Shown: positions 41,263-50,166 of the stretch, piece after piece
Numbering within the stretch: the first letter of the stretch is position 1
How the letters are laid out: every line of letters begins with the position of its first letter
DNA from: JBHELG01 sp046263195
GTDB taxonomy: Bacteria; Actinomycetota; Nitriliruptoria; Nitriliruptorales; JAHWKO01
DNA length: 64,000 bases
NCBI GenBank assembly: GCA_046263195.1
Contig: JBHELG010000084.1
Coordinates: forward strand, 1-64,000
Direction: 5' to 3'
The notes under the pieces: generated by a model
Databases searched by the model: none
What the model was told of the DNA's origin: nothing
What the model saw: only the letters and a program-made list of their open reading frames with translations
Translations under genes and position numbers: made by a program

Positions 41263-43017
41263 ATGCAGGTGACCGGCGCTCAAGCGGTCATGAAGAGCCT
41301 GGAGATGCTCGGTGTCGATGTCGTCTTCGGTCTACCGGGGGGTGCGATCCTGCCCGCCTATGACCCGCTGCTCGACTCGTCCGTCCGCCACATCCTCGTC
41401 CGCCACGAGCAGGGTGCGATCCACGCGGCTGAAGGCTACGCGCATGCCACCGGGCGAGTCGGGGTGACGCTCGTGACGTCGGGACCGGGCGCCACAAACA
41501 TCGTGACCGGGCTGACCGATGCGATGATGGACTCCATCCCGGTGCTCGCCATCACCGGACAGGTCCCGACCAGTGCAGTCGGCTCCGACGCATTCCAAGA
41601 GGCTGACGTGACCGGCATCACCATGCCGTGCACGAAGCACAACGAGCTGGTCACGGAGGTCGAGCGGGTACCCGCAGCCCTCAAGGAGGCGTACCACATC
41701 GCAGGAAGTGGCCGGCCCGGCCCGGTCCTCGTCGACATCCCCAAAGACGTGCTGAATGCCGTATTCGAGTGGCGCTGGCCCCAGCAGCTCAACCTGCCTG
41801 GCTACCGGCCCACCGTCCGTGGTCACGGCAAGATGGTGCGCGACGCGCTCGATCTCATCTCTCGGAGCCGCCGACCGGTCATCTACGCCGGTGGGGGCAT
41901 CGTCCGGGCGAATGCCCACGACGAGCTGCGTGCCTTCGCGGAACTGCTCGAGATTCCCGTCGTGACGACCCTCTTGGCCCGGGGGTCCTTTCCCGACGGC
42001 CATCCTCTCCAGCTCGGGATGCCGGGCATGCACGGGCTGTGGCACGCGGTGCAGGCCATGCAGGAGTCCGACCTGCTCATCGCGCTCGGCACCCGTTTCG
42101 ACGATCGGGTCACCGGCAAGCTCAGCGCCTTCTGTCCCCGCGCCCGCATCATCCACGTGGACATAGATCCGGCGGAGATCGGGAAGAATCGGGTGGCGGA
42201 CGTGCCCATCGTCGGGGACGCGAAGATCGTGATCGGCCAGCTCGTCGAAGCCGCCCGCAAGCGCCCTGAGGAGGTGAAGCCCGACACGAGCGCCTGGCGG
42301 GCTCTGCTCCGACGTTGGCAGGAGGAGCACCCGCTGCGCTGGGAGCAGGATCCCGACGGGCCGCTGAAGCCTCAGACCGCCATCCAGGCGATGGGGGAGC
42401 GCTTCGGGGAGGAGGCGATCTACGTGGCTGGGGTCGGCCAGCACCAGATGTGGGCCTCGCAGCTGCTCAAGTTCACTCAGCCCCGCAGCTGGATCAACTC
42501 GGGGGGTCTCGGCACGATGGGCTTCGCGGTCCCGGCGGCGATCGGGGCCAAGGTCGGTCGACCTGACAAGAGGGTCGTGGTAATCGACGGTGATGGCTGC
42601 TTCCAGATGACGCTGCAGGAGCTGGCTACAGCCAAGCAGCACGCCATCCCGGTGGTGTTCTGCGTGGTGAACAACGGCTTTCTCGGCATGGTCCGGCAGT
42701 GGCAGGAGCTGTTCTACGACAGCCGCTTCAGTGAGGTGGAGCTCCCCCCAGACCTGCCGGATCTCGTCAAGCTGGCCGACGCCTATGGGATCCCGGGGCT
42801 TCGAGCCTCCACCGTCGAAGAGCTCGGTCCCGTGCTCGACAAGGCCTTCGAGATCACCGACGAGTCGGTGCTCATCGACCTGCGGGTCGATCCCACCGAG
42901 AAGGTCTTTCCGATGGTCCCGGCCGGTTGCGGCAACGACGAGATCATCGAGTCCGCCGAGGAGTGGTGGGCCCGTCAGCACGGCCTGCCGCAGGCAAGCG
43001 AGCCCGAGACCGACTAG
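41263..43017 (+). CDS. ilvB: Acetolactate synthase large subunit
   Basis: This 584-residue ThDP enzyme shows FGLPGGAILPAYDPL, RHEQGAIHAAEGYAHATGRVGV (the catalytic Glu), SGPGATNIVTGLTDAMMDSIPV, and the C-terminal ThDP motif DGDGCFQMTLQELATAKQHAIPVVFCVVNN. It condenses pyruvate (or 2-ketobutyrate) to acetolactate, the first common step for valine, leucine and isoleucine. GGAGG lies upstream of ATG 41263. It is preceded by the Val/Ile leader and hairpin. ilvN follows after 10 bases. Confidence 0.97.
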   Translation: MQVTGAQAVMKSLEMLGVDVVFGLPGGAILPAYDPLLDSSVRHILVRHEQGAIHAAEGYAHATGRVGVTLVTSGPGATNIVTGLTDAMMDSIPVLAITGQVPTSAVGSDAFQEADVTGITMPCTKHNELVTEVERVPAALKEAYHIAGSGRPGPVLVDIPKDVLNAVFEWRWPQQLNLPGYRPTVRGHGKMVRDALDLISRSRRPVIYAGGGIVRANAHDELRAFAELLEIPVVTTLLARGSFPDGHPLQLGMPGMHGLWHAVQAMQESDLLIALGTRFDDRVTGKLSAFCPRARIIHVDIDPAEIGKNRVADVPIVGDAKIVIGQLVEAARKRPEEVKPDTSAWRALLRRWQEEHPLRWEQDPDGPLKPQTAIQAMGERFGEEAIYVAGVGQHQMWASQLLKFTQPRSWINSGGLGTMGFAVPAAIGAKVGRPDKRVVVIDGDGCFQMTLQELATAKQHAIPVVFCVVNNGFLGMVRQWQELFYDSRFSEVELPPDLPDLVKLADAYGIPGLRASTVEELGPVLDKAFEITDESVLIDLRVDPTEKVFPMVPAGCGNDEIIESAEEWWARQHGLPQASEPETD

Positions 43018-43027
43018 AAAGCCCTCC

Positions 43028-43555
43028 ATGCGCGATCGGCACACACTCTCCATGCTCGTCGAGAACAAGCCGGGCGTGCTGGCCCGCATCGCCGGGTTGT
43101 TCAGCCGGCGCGGCTACAACATCCACTCCCTCGCGGTCGGACCGACCGAGGACCCCCGGGTGTCTCGCATGACCATCGTCATCGCGGCCGAGGCTCCACA
43201 TCTAGAGCAGGTGACCAAGCAGCTGAACAAGCTCATCAACGTGCTGAAGATCGTCGAGCTGGATCCAGACACCACCGTCGGTCGCGAGCTGCAACTGGTC
43301 AAGGTGAGCACCGAGGGGGGTACCCGCAGCCAGATCATCGAGCTCTGCGACGTGTTCCGGGCCAGCGTCGTCGATGTCGACCACGACTCGATGACCATCG
43401 AGACGTCGGGGTCGCCTGACAAGTTGGACGCGATGGTCAGCCTCCTCGAGCCATTCGGGATCCGCGAGATGGTCCGGACCGGGCAGATCGCTCTCGCCCG
43501 GGGCAGCAAGTCGATCACGGACGGCTCGAAACTCCGGTTGCAGCGCATCGTCTGA
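43028..43555 (+). CDS. ilvN: Acetolactate synthase small (regulatory) subunit
   Basis: This 175-residue protein begins MRDRHTLSMLVENKPGVLARIAGLFSRRGYNIHSLAVG, the ACT domain that binds valine for feedback inhibition. A C-terminal domain follows (VFRASVVDVDHDSMTIETSGSPDKLDAMVSLLEPFGIREMVRTG). It activates IlvB and confers regulation. An ABC ATPase gene starts four bases after its stop. Confidence 0.97.
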   Translation: MRDRHTLSMLVENKPGVLARIAGLFSRRGYNIHSLAVGPTEDPRVSRMTIVIAAEAPHLEQVTKQLNKLINVLKIVELDPDTTVGRELQLVKVSTEGGTRSQIIELCDVFRASVVDVDHDSMTIETSGSPDKLDAMVSLLEPFGIREMVRTGQIALARGSKSITDGSKLRLQRIV

Positions 43556-43559
43556 CGGC

Positions 43560-44366
43560 ATGGACAGACCCGGCGCAGTTGTCGAGTTCGCCGACGTGGG
43601 CTTCGTCCGCGAACGGCGGCCCATCCTCACTGACGTCACCTGGCGGGTTCGTCCCGGAGAGCGCTGGGTCGTGCTCGGCCCGAACGGGGCGGGGAAGTCG
43701 ACCCTGCTGCGCCTGGCCAGCACCTACGAGCTGCCCACCTACGGGAGGGTGTGGGTCCTGGGCCGCCGAGTCGGGGGGGTGGACCTGCGGACCGTGCGGC
43801 CCCACATAGGCTACGTGAGTGCGTCGCTGGCCCGGGCCGTGGCCGAGCGCACCACCGCCCTCGACGCCGTTGTCACCGGCAAGGACGCCAGTCTGCGCCG
43901 GTGGCGGCAGGAGTACACGGACGAGGACTGGCGGAAGGGGACTCGGCTGCTCGAGGAGCTCGGCTGCGGTCATCTGCTCGGCGCCTGGTTCTCCACCCTG
44001 TCCGAGGGCGAACGCCAACGGGTCCAGATCGCCCGCAGTCTCATGAGCGACCTGCAGCTGCTCCTGCTCGACGAGCCCACGGCAGGTTTGGATCTGGGAG
44101 GCCGCGAGCACCTGGTCGCTGCCCTGTCGCGGCTCGCCGCAGACCTCAGCCTGCCCGCTATCGTGTTCGTCACGCACCATGTCGAGGAGATCCCTCGAGG
44201 TTTCACCCACGCCCTGCTGCTGCGGGCCGGTCGCATGCTCGAAGCTGGACCGATCGACGACGTACTGACCTCCACCAGCCTCTCCGCCTGCTTCGGCCTG
44301 CCGATCACGCTCGGACGGCACGACGGCCGCTACCTGGCCGCAGCGAGGGAGACAGCCCGTCTGTAG
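43560..44366 (+). CDS. Orphan ABC ATPase inserted between ilvN and ilvC
   Basis: A single nucleotide-binding domain of 268 residues with Walker A GPNGAGKST, signature LSEGERQRVQIARSL, Walker B LLLLDEPTAGLDL and H-loop VFVTHHVEEIP. No permease or binding protein is nearby. It is four bases after ilvN and 38 bases before ilvC on the same strand, so it is almost surely in the ilv transcript. The sequence resembles the YlmA/ModF-like single ATPases rather than the branched-chain amino-acid LivG/F type. A partner permease elsewhere or a non-transport role are both possible. Confidence 0.85.
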   Translation: MDRPGAVVEFADVGFVRERRPILTDVTWRVRPGERWVVLGPNGAGKSTLLRLASTYELPTYGRVWVLGRRVGGVDLRTVRPHIGYVSASLARAVAERTTALDAVVTGKDASLRRWRQEYTDEDWRKGTRLLEELGCGHLLGAWFSTLSEGERQRVQIARSLMSDLQLLLLDEPTAGLDLGGREHLVAALSRLAADLSLPAIVFVTHHVEEIPRGFTHALLLRAGRMLEAGPIDDVLTSTSLSACFGLPITLGRHDGRYLAAARETARL

Positions 44367-44404
44367 CGCGAGCCAACATCCGTTTGACGACGAGAGGGAG
44401 TGCC

Positions 44405-45406
44405 ATGGCCACCATGTGGTACGACGAGGATGCGGACCTGTCCCTCTTGGACGGGCGCACCGTGGCGGTACTCGGCTACGGCTCCCAGGGGCATGCCCAC
44501 GCCCGCAACCTGCGGGAATCGGGTGTCGAGGCGGTGGTAGGTCTGCCGGAGACCTCCCGCTCGCGACAACGGGCCCGCGAGGCGGGTCTCGAGGTCCTCG
44601 ACGTGAACGAGGCCGCCAGACGCGGGCAGATCATCGCCATGCTCCTGCCTGACACCGCCCATAAGGCGGTTTACGAACGCGACGTCGCCCCTCACCTCGA
44701 GTCGGGCGACGCGCTGCTCTTCGCGCACGGATTCAACATCCACTTCGGGCAGATCAGCCCGCCGTCCGAGGTCGACGTCGTCATGGTCGCTCCCAAGGCG
44801 CCGGGTCACCTCGTGCGCCGTACCTACGTCGAAGGCAACGGCACGCCAGCGCTTGTGGCGGTTCACCGTGACGCGACCGGACGGGCGCGCCAGTTGGCCC
44901 TCTCCTATGCGAAGGGGCTCGGCTGCACGCGCGCGGGAGTGCTTGCGACCACCTTCGCCGAGGAGACGGAGACCGACCTGTTCGGCGAGCAGGCGGTGCT
45001 GTGCGGCGGCGTGTCGAATCTCGTCATGAAGGGCTTCGAGGTGCTCGTCGAGGCCGGTTACCAGCCCGAGATCGCCTACTTCGAATGTCTCCACGAACTC
45101 AAGCTCATCGTCGACCTCTTCTACGAGGGGGGCCTGTCGCGGATGCGCTACTCCGTGTCCGACACCGCGGAGTACGGCGACTACGTGTCCGGGCCGCGAC
45201 TCATCGACGAGGGCACCAAGCAGCGCATGCGGCAGCTGCTCGCCGAGGTGCAGGACGGGTCGTTCGCGAAGCGTTGGATCGAGGAGAACGAGGCCGGCCG
45301 GCCCTGGTTCAACGAGGAAAGGCGTCGCCAGGCCGAACATCCCATAGAGCGGGTGGGCAAGGAGCTGCGGGCGATGATGAGCTGGCTGCCCCAACCCGAG
45401 GACTGA
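44405..45406 (+). CDS. ilvC: Ketol-acid reductoisomerase (class I)
   Basis: This 333-residue KARI has the NADPH motif VAVLGYGSQGHAHARNL, MVAPKAPGHLVRRTYVEG, and the all-helical knotted domain with ETETDLFGEQAVLCGG and LHELKLIVDLFYEGGLSRMRYSVSDTAEYGDY, which supply the Mg ligands. It makes dihydroxyisovalerate. GAGGGAG precedes ATG 44405. It ends the ilv operon and converges on a DUF421 gene 14 bases away. Confidence 0.97.
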   Translation: MATMWYDEDADLSLLDGRTVAVLGYGSQGHAHARNLRESGVEAVVGLPETSRSRQRAREAGLEVLDVNEAARRGQIIAMLLPDTAHKAVYERDVAPHLESGDALLFAHGFNIHFGQISPPSEVDVVMVAPKAPGHLVRRTYVEGNGTPALVAVHRDATGRARQLALSYAKGLGCTRAGVLATTFAEETETDLFGEQAVLCGGVSNLVMKGFEVLVEAGYQPEIAYFECLHELKLIVDLFYEGGLSRMRYSVSDTAEYGDYVSGPRLIDEGTKQRMRQLLAEVQDGSFAKRWIEENEAGRPWFNEERRRQAEHPIERVGKELRAMMSWLPQPED

Positions 45407-45420
45407 ACCTCGGGGGAGGC

Positions 45421-45981
45421 TCAGCCCGAACGGACTCCTCCCCCTGCCTCCTCCTTCTCCAGCTCTTCGTAGTCGAAGACGTTCTGAAAGATGTCGAGGT
45501 CGAGCTCGCCCTCGCCGTGCAGGACGCTGATGTCGCCGGTGGTCTCCAGGACGACGGCACGCAAGGTGTCGTAGTTGTAGACGTTCGCCTCACGCAGCTT
45601 CGCGCGGACGTCGTCCCCGGTCACCCGCGACTGGCGGAGGTTGTCGTCGAGCATCCGCTGGCCGGCCATCAGGATGAGCGGCTGGTTGTCGACGAGCCTG
45701 CTGAAGCGGTGGCGGCGTCGCCCCAGCGCGATCGCAAACTGCACGGCGTAGAGCGTCGCGAGCGCCACCAACCCGTCGAGGAGTGACGAGTTCGACAGTG
45801 AGATCGTCGCCATGAGCGAGCCGATGGCCACGGTGATGGCGAAGTCGAAGCTCGACATCTTCGAGAAGCTCCGCAGCCCGAGGATTCGCGTGTAGGTCAC
45901 GACTGCGGCGAAGATCCCGAGGGTCGAGGTGACGACGAGCCACAACGACGTCCAGCTCGTTCCGAGCTCCGTCTTGATCAT
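45421..45981 (-). CDS. DUF421 (YetF-like) membrane protein
   Basis: This 186-residue protein has three N-terminal membrane helices containing YTRILGLRSFSKMSSFDFAITVAIGSLMATISL, the DUF421 signature, and a cytoplasmic C-terminal domain (LVDNQPLILMAGQRMLDDNLRQSRVTGDDVRAKLREANV). B. subtilis YetF-type proteins are linked to spore or envelope functions, with no established activity. ATG 45981 is the start that places the first helix at the N-terminus. It is divergent from the ATP-dependent ligase gene. Confidence 0.88.
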   Translation of the reverse strand: MIKTELGTSWTSLWLVVTSTLGIFAAVVTYTRILGLRSFSKMSSFDFAITVAIGSLMATISLSNSSLLDGLVALATLYAVQFAIALGRRRHRFSRLVDNQPLILMAGQRMLDDNLRQSRVTGDDVRAKLREANVYNYDTLRAVVLETTGDISVLHGEGELDLDIFQNVFDYEELEKEEAGGGVRSG

Positions 45982-46044
45982 CCCGCTGCTCCCATCTCGT
46001 GCGGGCCATCCTATGGCGTCGGTTCCACGTATCCTCATCTGATT

Positions 46045-47580
46045 GTGTTGCTCGCGGAACTCGTCGCCACCTCGTACGCGCTCGCCGCCACGCGAAGCCG
46101 CCGGCGCAAGACGGAGCTGCTCGCCGCCTGCCTGCGGGCCATGGCTGCAGAGGAGGTGGCGACCGGCGCCCTCTACCTCGCCGGCATGGTGCGCCAGCCA
46201 CGGCTGGAGCTGGGCTGGGCGGCCGTGCGCCGGGTCTCGCCGCCGCCCGCGGAGGCGGCGTCCCTCGACCTGCTCGGCGTCGACCAGGCCCTCGAGGAGT
46301 TGGCCGGCTTCCACGGGACCGGGTCCCGGACCGCGCGTCTCGAGGCGCTAGGCGAGCTGCTTGCCGCCGCCACGGCGGACGAGCAACATTTCATGCGCCG
46401 CCTCGTGCTGGGAGAGCTTCGCCAAGGCGCTCTGGAGGGGATGCTGACCCAGGCCATCGCAGTGGCCTTCACGGTGCCCGAGGCCGACGTCAGACGAGCG
46501 CTCATGCTGCGCGGCGACTTGGGGGACGTGGCTCAGGCGGCCAGCCGGGGGGGCGCCGCAGCGATACGGAACTTCCGGCTCACGCTGTTCCAACCACTCC
46601 AGCCCATGCTGGCCCAGACGGCGGGAGACCTGAGCGAAGCCTTCGAAGAGCTCGGTCAGGCGGCCGTGGAGTACAAGCTGGACGGTGCCCGGATACAGGT
46701 GCACCGGGAGGGCAGCGAGGTCCGCGTGTACAGCCGCAACCTACGCGACATCACCGACCGCCTCGACGAAGTCGTCGCCGCCGCTGCGACCCTGCCCGCA
46801 AAACAGCTGGTGCTCGACGGCGAAGTCCTGTCCCTGCGACCCGAGGAAGTCCCCGAGGCGTTTCAGGACACGATGCGCCGGTTCGGCAGCGACCGGTCGC
46901 CCCACGCTCTTCCGATGATGGCGTTCTTCTTCGACTGTCTGCACCTTGACGGCGAGGATCTGTTGGATCGGCCGCTCGGGCAACGCATCGCCGCTCTCGA
47001 GGATGCCGTCCGGCAGCCTCTGCTCGTCCCCCGCCGGATCGTGGCGGGCGTCGAGGCGGCACAGGGGATGTTGGAGGAGGCGCTACGCCTTGGGCACGAA
47101 GGCGTCATGGTGAAGGCCGTCGACGCCTCCTACGAGGCGGGTCGGAGGGGGGCCGCATGGCGGAAGGTCAAACCGAGCCACACCCTCGACCTCGTGGTGC
47201 TCGCGGCGGAGTGGGGGCATGGCCGGCGTCGCGGCTGGCTGTCCAACCTCCATCTGGGGGCGCGCGACCCTTCGACCGGCGGCTTCGTGATGCTGGGCAA
47301 GACCTTCAAAGGCCTCACTGACCAGCTGCTCGAGTGGCAGACCCGCCACCTGCTCGAGCTGGAGGTCGGCCGTGAAGGCCACATCGTCCATGTACGTCCG
47401 GAGCTCGTGGTTGAAGTGGCCTTCGACGGTGTGCAGGTCAGTCCCCGCTATCCCGGCGGACTCGCGCTGCGCTTCGCGCGCGTGAAGCGCTACCGCCCGG
47501 ACAAGGCAGCGAGCGGGGCCGACACGATCGAGATTGTGCGGGCGATCCATGCTCGGCGGGGAGAGGAACGGACCACCTGA
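46045..47580 (+). CDS. ATP-dependent DNA ligase (LigB type)
   Basis: This 511-residue ligase has an N-terminal DNA-binding domain and the adenylated Lys in VEYKLDGARIQVHREG. It also has VLDGEVLSL, AFFFDCLHLDGEDLLD (motif IIIa), HEGVMVKAVDASYEAGRRGAAWRKVKP (motifs IV and V) and a C-terminal OB fold. It corresponds to actinobacterial LigB-type repair ligases and is separate from the essential NAD-dependent LigA. The start is GTG 46045, with TATCCT nine bases upstream as a possible leaderless-type -10. Confidence 0.93.
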   Translation: MLLAELVATSYALAATRSRRRKTELLAACLRAMAAEEVATGALYLAGMVRQPRLELGWAAVRRVSPPPAEAASLDLLGVDQALEELAGFHGTGSRTARLEALGELLAAATADEQHFMRRLVLGELRQGALEGMLTQAIAVAFTVPEADVRRALMLRGDLGDVAQAASRGGAAAIRNFRLTLFQPLQPMLAQTAGDLSEAFEELGQAAVEYKLDGARIQVHREGSEVRVYSRNLRDITDRLDEVVAAAATLPAKQLVLDGEVLSLRPEEVPEAFQDTMRRFGSDRSPHALPMMAFFFDCLHLDGEDLLDRPLGQRIAALEDAVRQPLLVPRRIVAGVEAAQGMLEEALRLGHEGVMVKAVDASYEAGRRGAAWRKVKPSHTLDLVVLAAEWGHGRRRGWLSNLHLGARDPSTGGFVMLGKTFKGLTDQLLEWQTRHLLELEVGREGHIVHVRPELVVEVAFDGVQVSPRYPGGLALRFARVKRYRPDKAASGADTIEIVRAIHARRGEERTT

Positions 47581-47596
47581 CCCTGACTGTGGGGGA

Positions 47597-48357
47597 TCAG
47601 CCCCCGGCGCGCTCGGCGTTGGCATGGATCGCGTCGCGCACGTACTGCGCGAGGCCGGCTGCCCGCTCCTCGTAGTGGGACGTGAAGCGGGGGTCTTCCA
47701 GGTAGAGGTCACCGAGCCGACCGTGCAGCTCGTGGGAGCAGTCGTAGAACCAGCGACTGATGTGCTTGCGGTGCGCCTCGGCGGCGTCCATCGCGGCCTC
47801 GGAGTGGGGGGACACACCGGCGGCGAGGGCAGCTGCGAATCGCCGCTCGATCTCCTCGCCCTCGCCCGGATCGCCACCCACTGCGCCTTCCCATAGCTGC
47901 CCGTGCGTCGCGTACTCTCGCGGTAGGCGCCGCTGCCGCCCCAGCGCTGCTTCACCTCCTCGGCGTACTGCGTCACGTCGTCTCCACCGAACACCTCGAG
48001 CATCTCTTCGGGTGTCAGGTTGATGCCCATCTGTCTCGCCCCCATCGTCAGTCGCACCGCGGCTCGCATGTCCTCGAGCCGCCCGATGCGCGCGGTCTGC
48101 AGCTCGTGCTGTCGCCTCAGATGCTCCATCGCGTCCACCTGCGGGTCGTCGAGCAGGACCGCGATCTCGTCCAAGGGGAAGCCGAGCTCGCGGTAGAACA
48201 GCACCTGCTGCAGCCGGACGAGGTCATCGTCGTCGTACTGGCGGTAACCGGCCGGTGTCCGCCCCCTGGGGGACACCAACCCGGTCTCGTCGTAGTGGTG
48301 CAGGGTCCGCACGGTGACCCCCGCGAACCGGGCGACCTGGCTCACGGAGTAGCTCAT
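47597..48357 (-). pseudogene. Frameshifted MerR-TipAS type transcriptional regulator
   Basis: From ATG 48357 the N-terminus is an intact MerR domain (YSVSQVARFAGVTVRTLHHYDETGLVSPRGRT), followed by a coiled coil and the start of a TipAS domain (EEVKQRWGGSGAYRESTRRTGSYGKAQWVAIRA). Near 47865 the frame shifts by one base into GEEIERRFAAALAAGVSP, HISRWFYDCSHELHGRLGDLYLEDPRFTSHYE and YVRDAIHANAERA, the rest of TipAS, ending at 47597. TipAL regulators bind thiopeptide-like antibiotics covalently through a Cys in this region. If the shift is real, drug sensing is lost. Confidence 0.8.
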
Positions 48358-48502
48358 TCGGCTTTCTCTCCTGGCGCCGAACGCGGGCGGATGGCACGTT
48401 CTGGTGCCCTCCAAGCTACGGCCTGACGCGACGTGAGGGTCAAGGCATGGTCCCGATGCTTCGATAGCACGAGACTGCCGGGCGCCGACGATCGGGGAAG
48501 CC

Positions 48503-49640
48503 ATGAGAAGGGAGGGCCCGCATCGAGGTCGCATCCTCGGCCTCGCGGTCGTCACGGCTGCCCTCGTCCCGATGGGCCTTGCCATGGCTCAGGAACGGGA
48601 GCTGGAGGGCAAAGTCCGCAGTGGCGGGGAGGTAGTCGTGCCGGAAGGTTGAGACGGTAACCGGCGACCTCTACGCCTCCGGAGGGATGGTGCGGATGGA
48701 GGGGACCGTGGAGGGAGACCTCGTGGCCGCCGGCGGTCAGGTTCAGATGGTGGGAAGGGTCGGCGGTGACCTGGTCATGGCCGGGGGAAGCCTCACGGTG
48801 CCCGGTGAGGTAGGAGGCGACATACGGGCCGCAGGGGGACAGTTCACCATGAGCGGATCCGCGGGGGAGGACCTCCTGTTCGCAGGCGGCCAAGCCTCCG
48901 TCTCCGGCACGGTCGGGGACGACCTCATCTTCTCGGCAGGTCAGACGAGACTGGACGGCCAGGTGTCGGGGGACGTCCTGGGCAACGCCGGCACCTACGA
49001 GCGACAGGGGACGGTGGGCGGTACGGAGGATGTGACGGTCGGGGAGAAGGAGAAGGCACCTCCCAGCACTGGTGAGCGGATCCTCGCAGCCTTCCGTCGC
49101 TACGTCGCCGTGCTCGTGGTGGGGGCCCTCTTCCTATGGCTGGCCCCAGCTCTCCTCCAAGCGGCCTCCAGCCGGCTGCGGCAGCAGCCCCTGCCTTCCC
49201 TGGCCGTCGGGCTGCTCGAGATGGTGGGTTTCGTGCTAATCGTGCTCGTTGCCGTCCTCGTCGCGGTGCTGACTGCCGTGATCCTCGGCCTGCTGGGCCT
49301 CGGGAGCCTCGCGGCCACGACCGTCCTCGCGACCCTGCTCGGGGTGGGCGCCTTGAGCCTGGCCTTCGTCGTAGCGGTGGTCTTTGTCGCCGACGCCGTC
49401 GCCGGGCTCACCCTCGGTCGGCTGGTCTCCCCCGGTGGCGGGAAGGCAACCCCGATCCAACAGCTCGTCCTCATGGCCCTCGGCGTGCTGCCTGTTGTCG
49501 GCATCACCGCCCTGCCCGTCGTCGGAGGCTGGGTGAGGCTCCTCGTCGTCCTCTTCGGTCTCGGAGCTCTGCTGCTGGGCGCCAGAAGCGTCGCGGCTGG
49601 TCGACGGACCGGCGGGCGGGCAGGCATGGCCCAGACGTAG
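48503..49640 (+). pseudogene. Frameshifted bactofilin-like membrane protein
   Basis: A signal-peptide-bearing frame (ATG 48503, ILGLAVVTAALVPMGLAMAQE) ends at a TGA at 48650. A frame offset by one base then continues as TVTGDLYASGGMVRMEGTVEGDLVAAGG, in repeats typical of polymer-forming (bactofilin-like) beta-helices up to ~residue 150. Four or so membrane helices follow (VLVVGALFLWLAPALL; VGFVLIVLVAVLVAVLTAVIL) and a short cytoplasmic tail. Joining the two restores one ~380-residue protein. The break is near 48641-48650 and may be one extra T in GGTTGAG. Confidence 0.7.
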
Positions 49641-49703
49641 AGGCGCACCGCGCGTGCCACCGGTTAGGGTCGGGTCACACAGCCACCACATGGGAGGAAC
49701 ACG

Positions 49704-50138
49704 ATGCCCACACGTAGCGCCGAGGCCCGCTGGGAAGGCACCCTCGAACAGGGCAAGGGCAGTATGCGGCTTCCCAGCCAGGGGTACGAAGGCCCCTTCA
49801 CCTACGCCTCGCGCTTCGAGGAGGAGGAGGGCACGAACCCCGAGGAGCTGCTCGGCGCGGCGCTCGCCGGCTGTCTCTCGCAGTTTCTCGCCGGACTGCT
49901 CTCCGACGCGGGCTACGAGCCCAGCGCCATCTCCACCACCGCGAAGGTCACGATCGAGGAGGTGGATGGCGCCCCGACCATTACCCGCATCGAGCTCACC
50001 ATCGAAGCGGACGTGCCGCAACTCGGCGACGACGAGTTCCAGGCCAAGCTCGAGCAGGCAAAGGACCAGTGTCCCGTCTCGAAGGCGCTCGCCGGCGTGG
50101 AGGAGATCACCGCGACGGGGAAGCTGAACCCGTCCTGA
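49704..50138 (+). CDS. OsmC-family organic hydroperoxide/peroxiredoxin
   Basis: This 144-residue protein has the two conserved Cys residues in LLGAALAGCLSQFLAGLL and KDQCPVSKALAG, and an Arg-rich/Glu surface loop typical of OsmC (TYASRFEEEEGTNPEELLG). It detoxifies hydroperoxides with a dithiol partner. GGGAGG lies upstream of ATG 49704, and TAGGGT at 49665 may be part of its promoter. Confidence 0.92.
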   Translation: MPTRSAEARWEGTLEQGKGSMRLPSQGYEGPFTYASRFEEEEGTNPEELLGAALAGCLSQFLAGLLSDAGYEPSAISTTAKVTIEEVDGAPTITRIELTIEADVPQLGDDEFQAKLEQAKDQCPVSKALAGVEEITATGKLNPS

Positions 50139-50166
50139 GGATGCTCTGCAGGGGCGGGGACCTCAC

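Noticed and set aside
41332..43089. 585-codon minus-strand frame across ilvB
   Set aside because: A shadow of the GC-rich codon pattern of ilvB; low-complexity Arg/His/Asp product with no motif.
46045..47580. Ku/LigD-type end-joining locus
   Set aside because: The ligase has no LigD polymerase or nuclease domain and no ku gene lies beside it.
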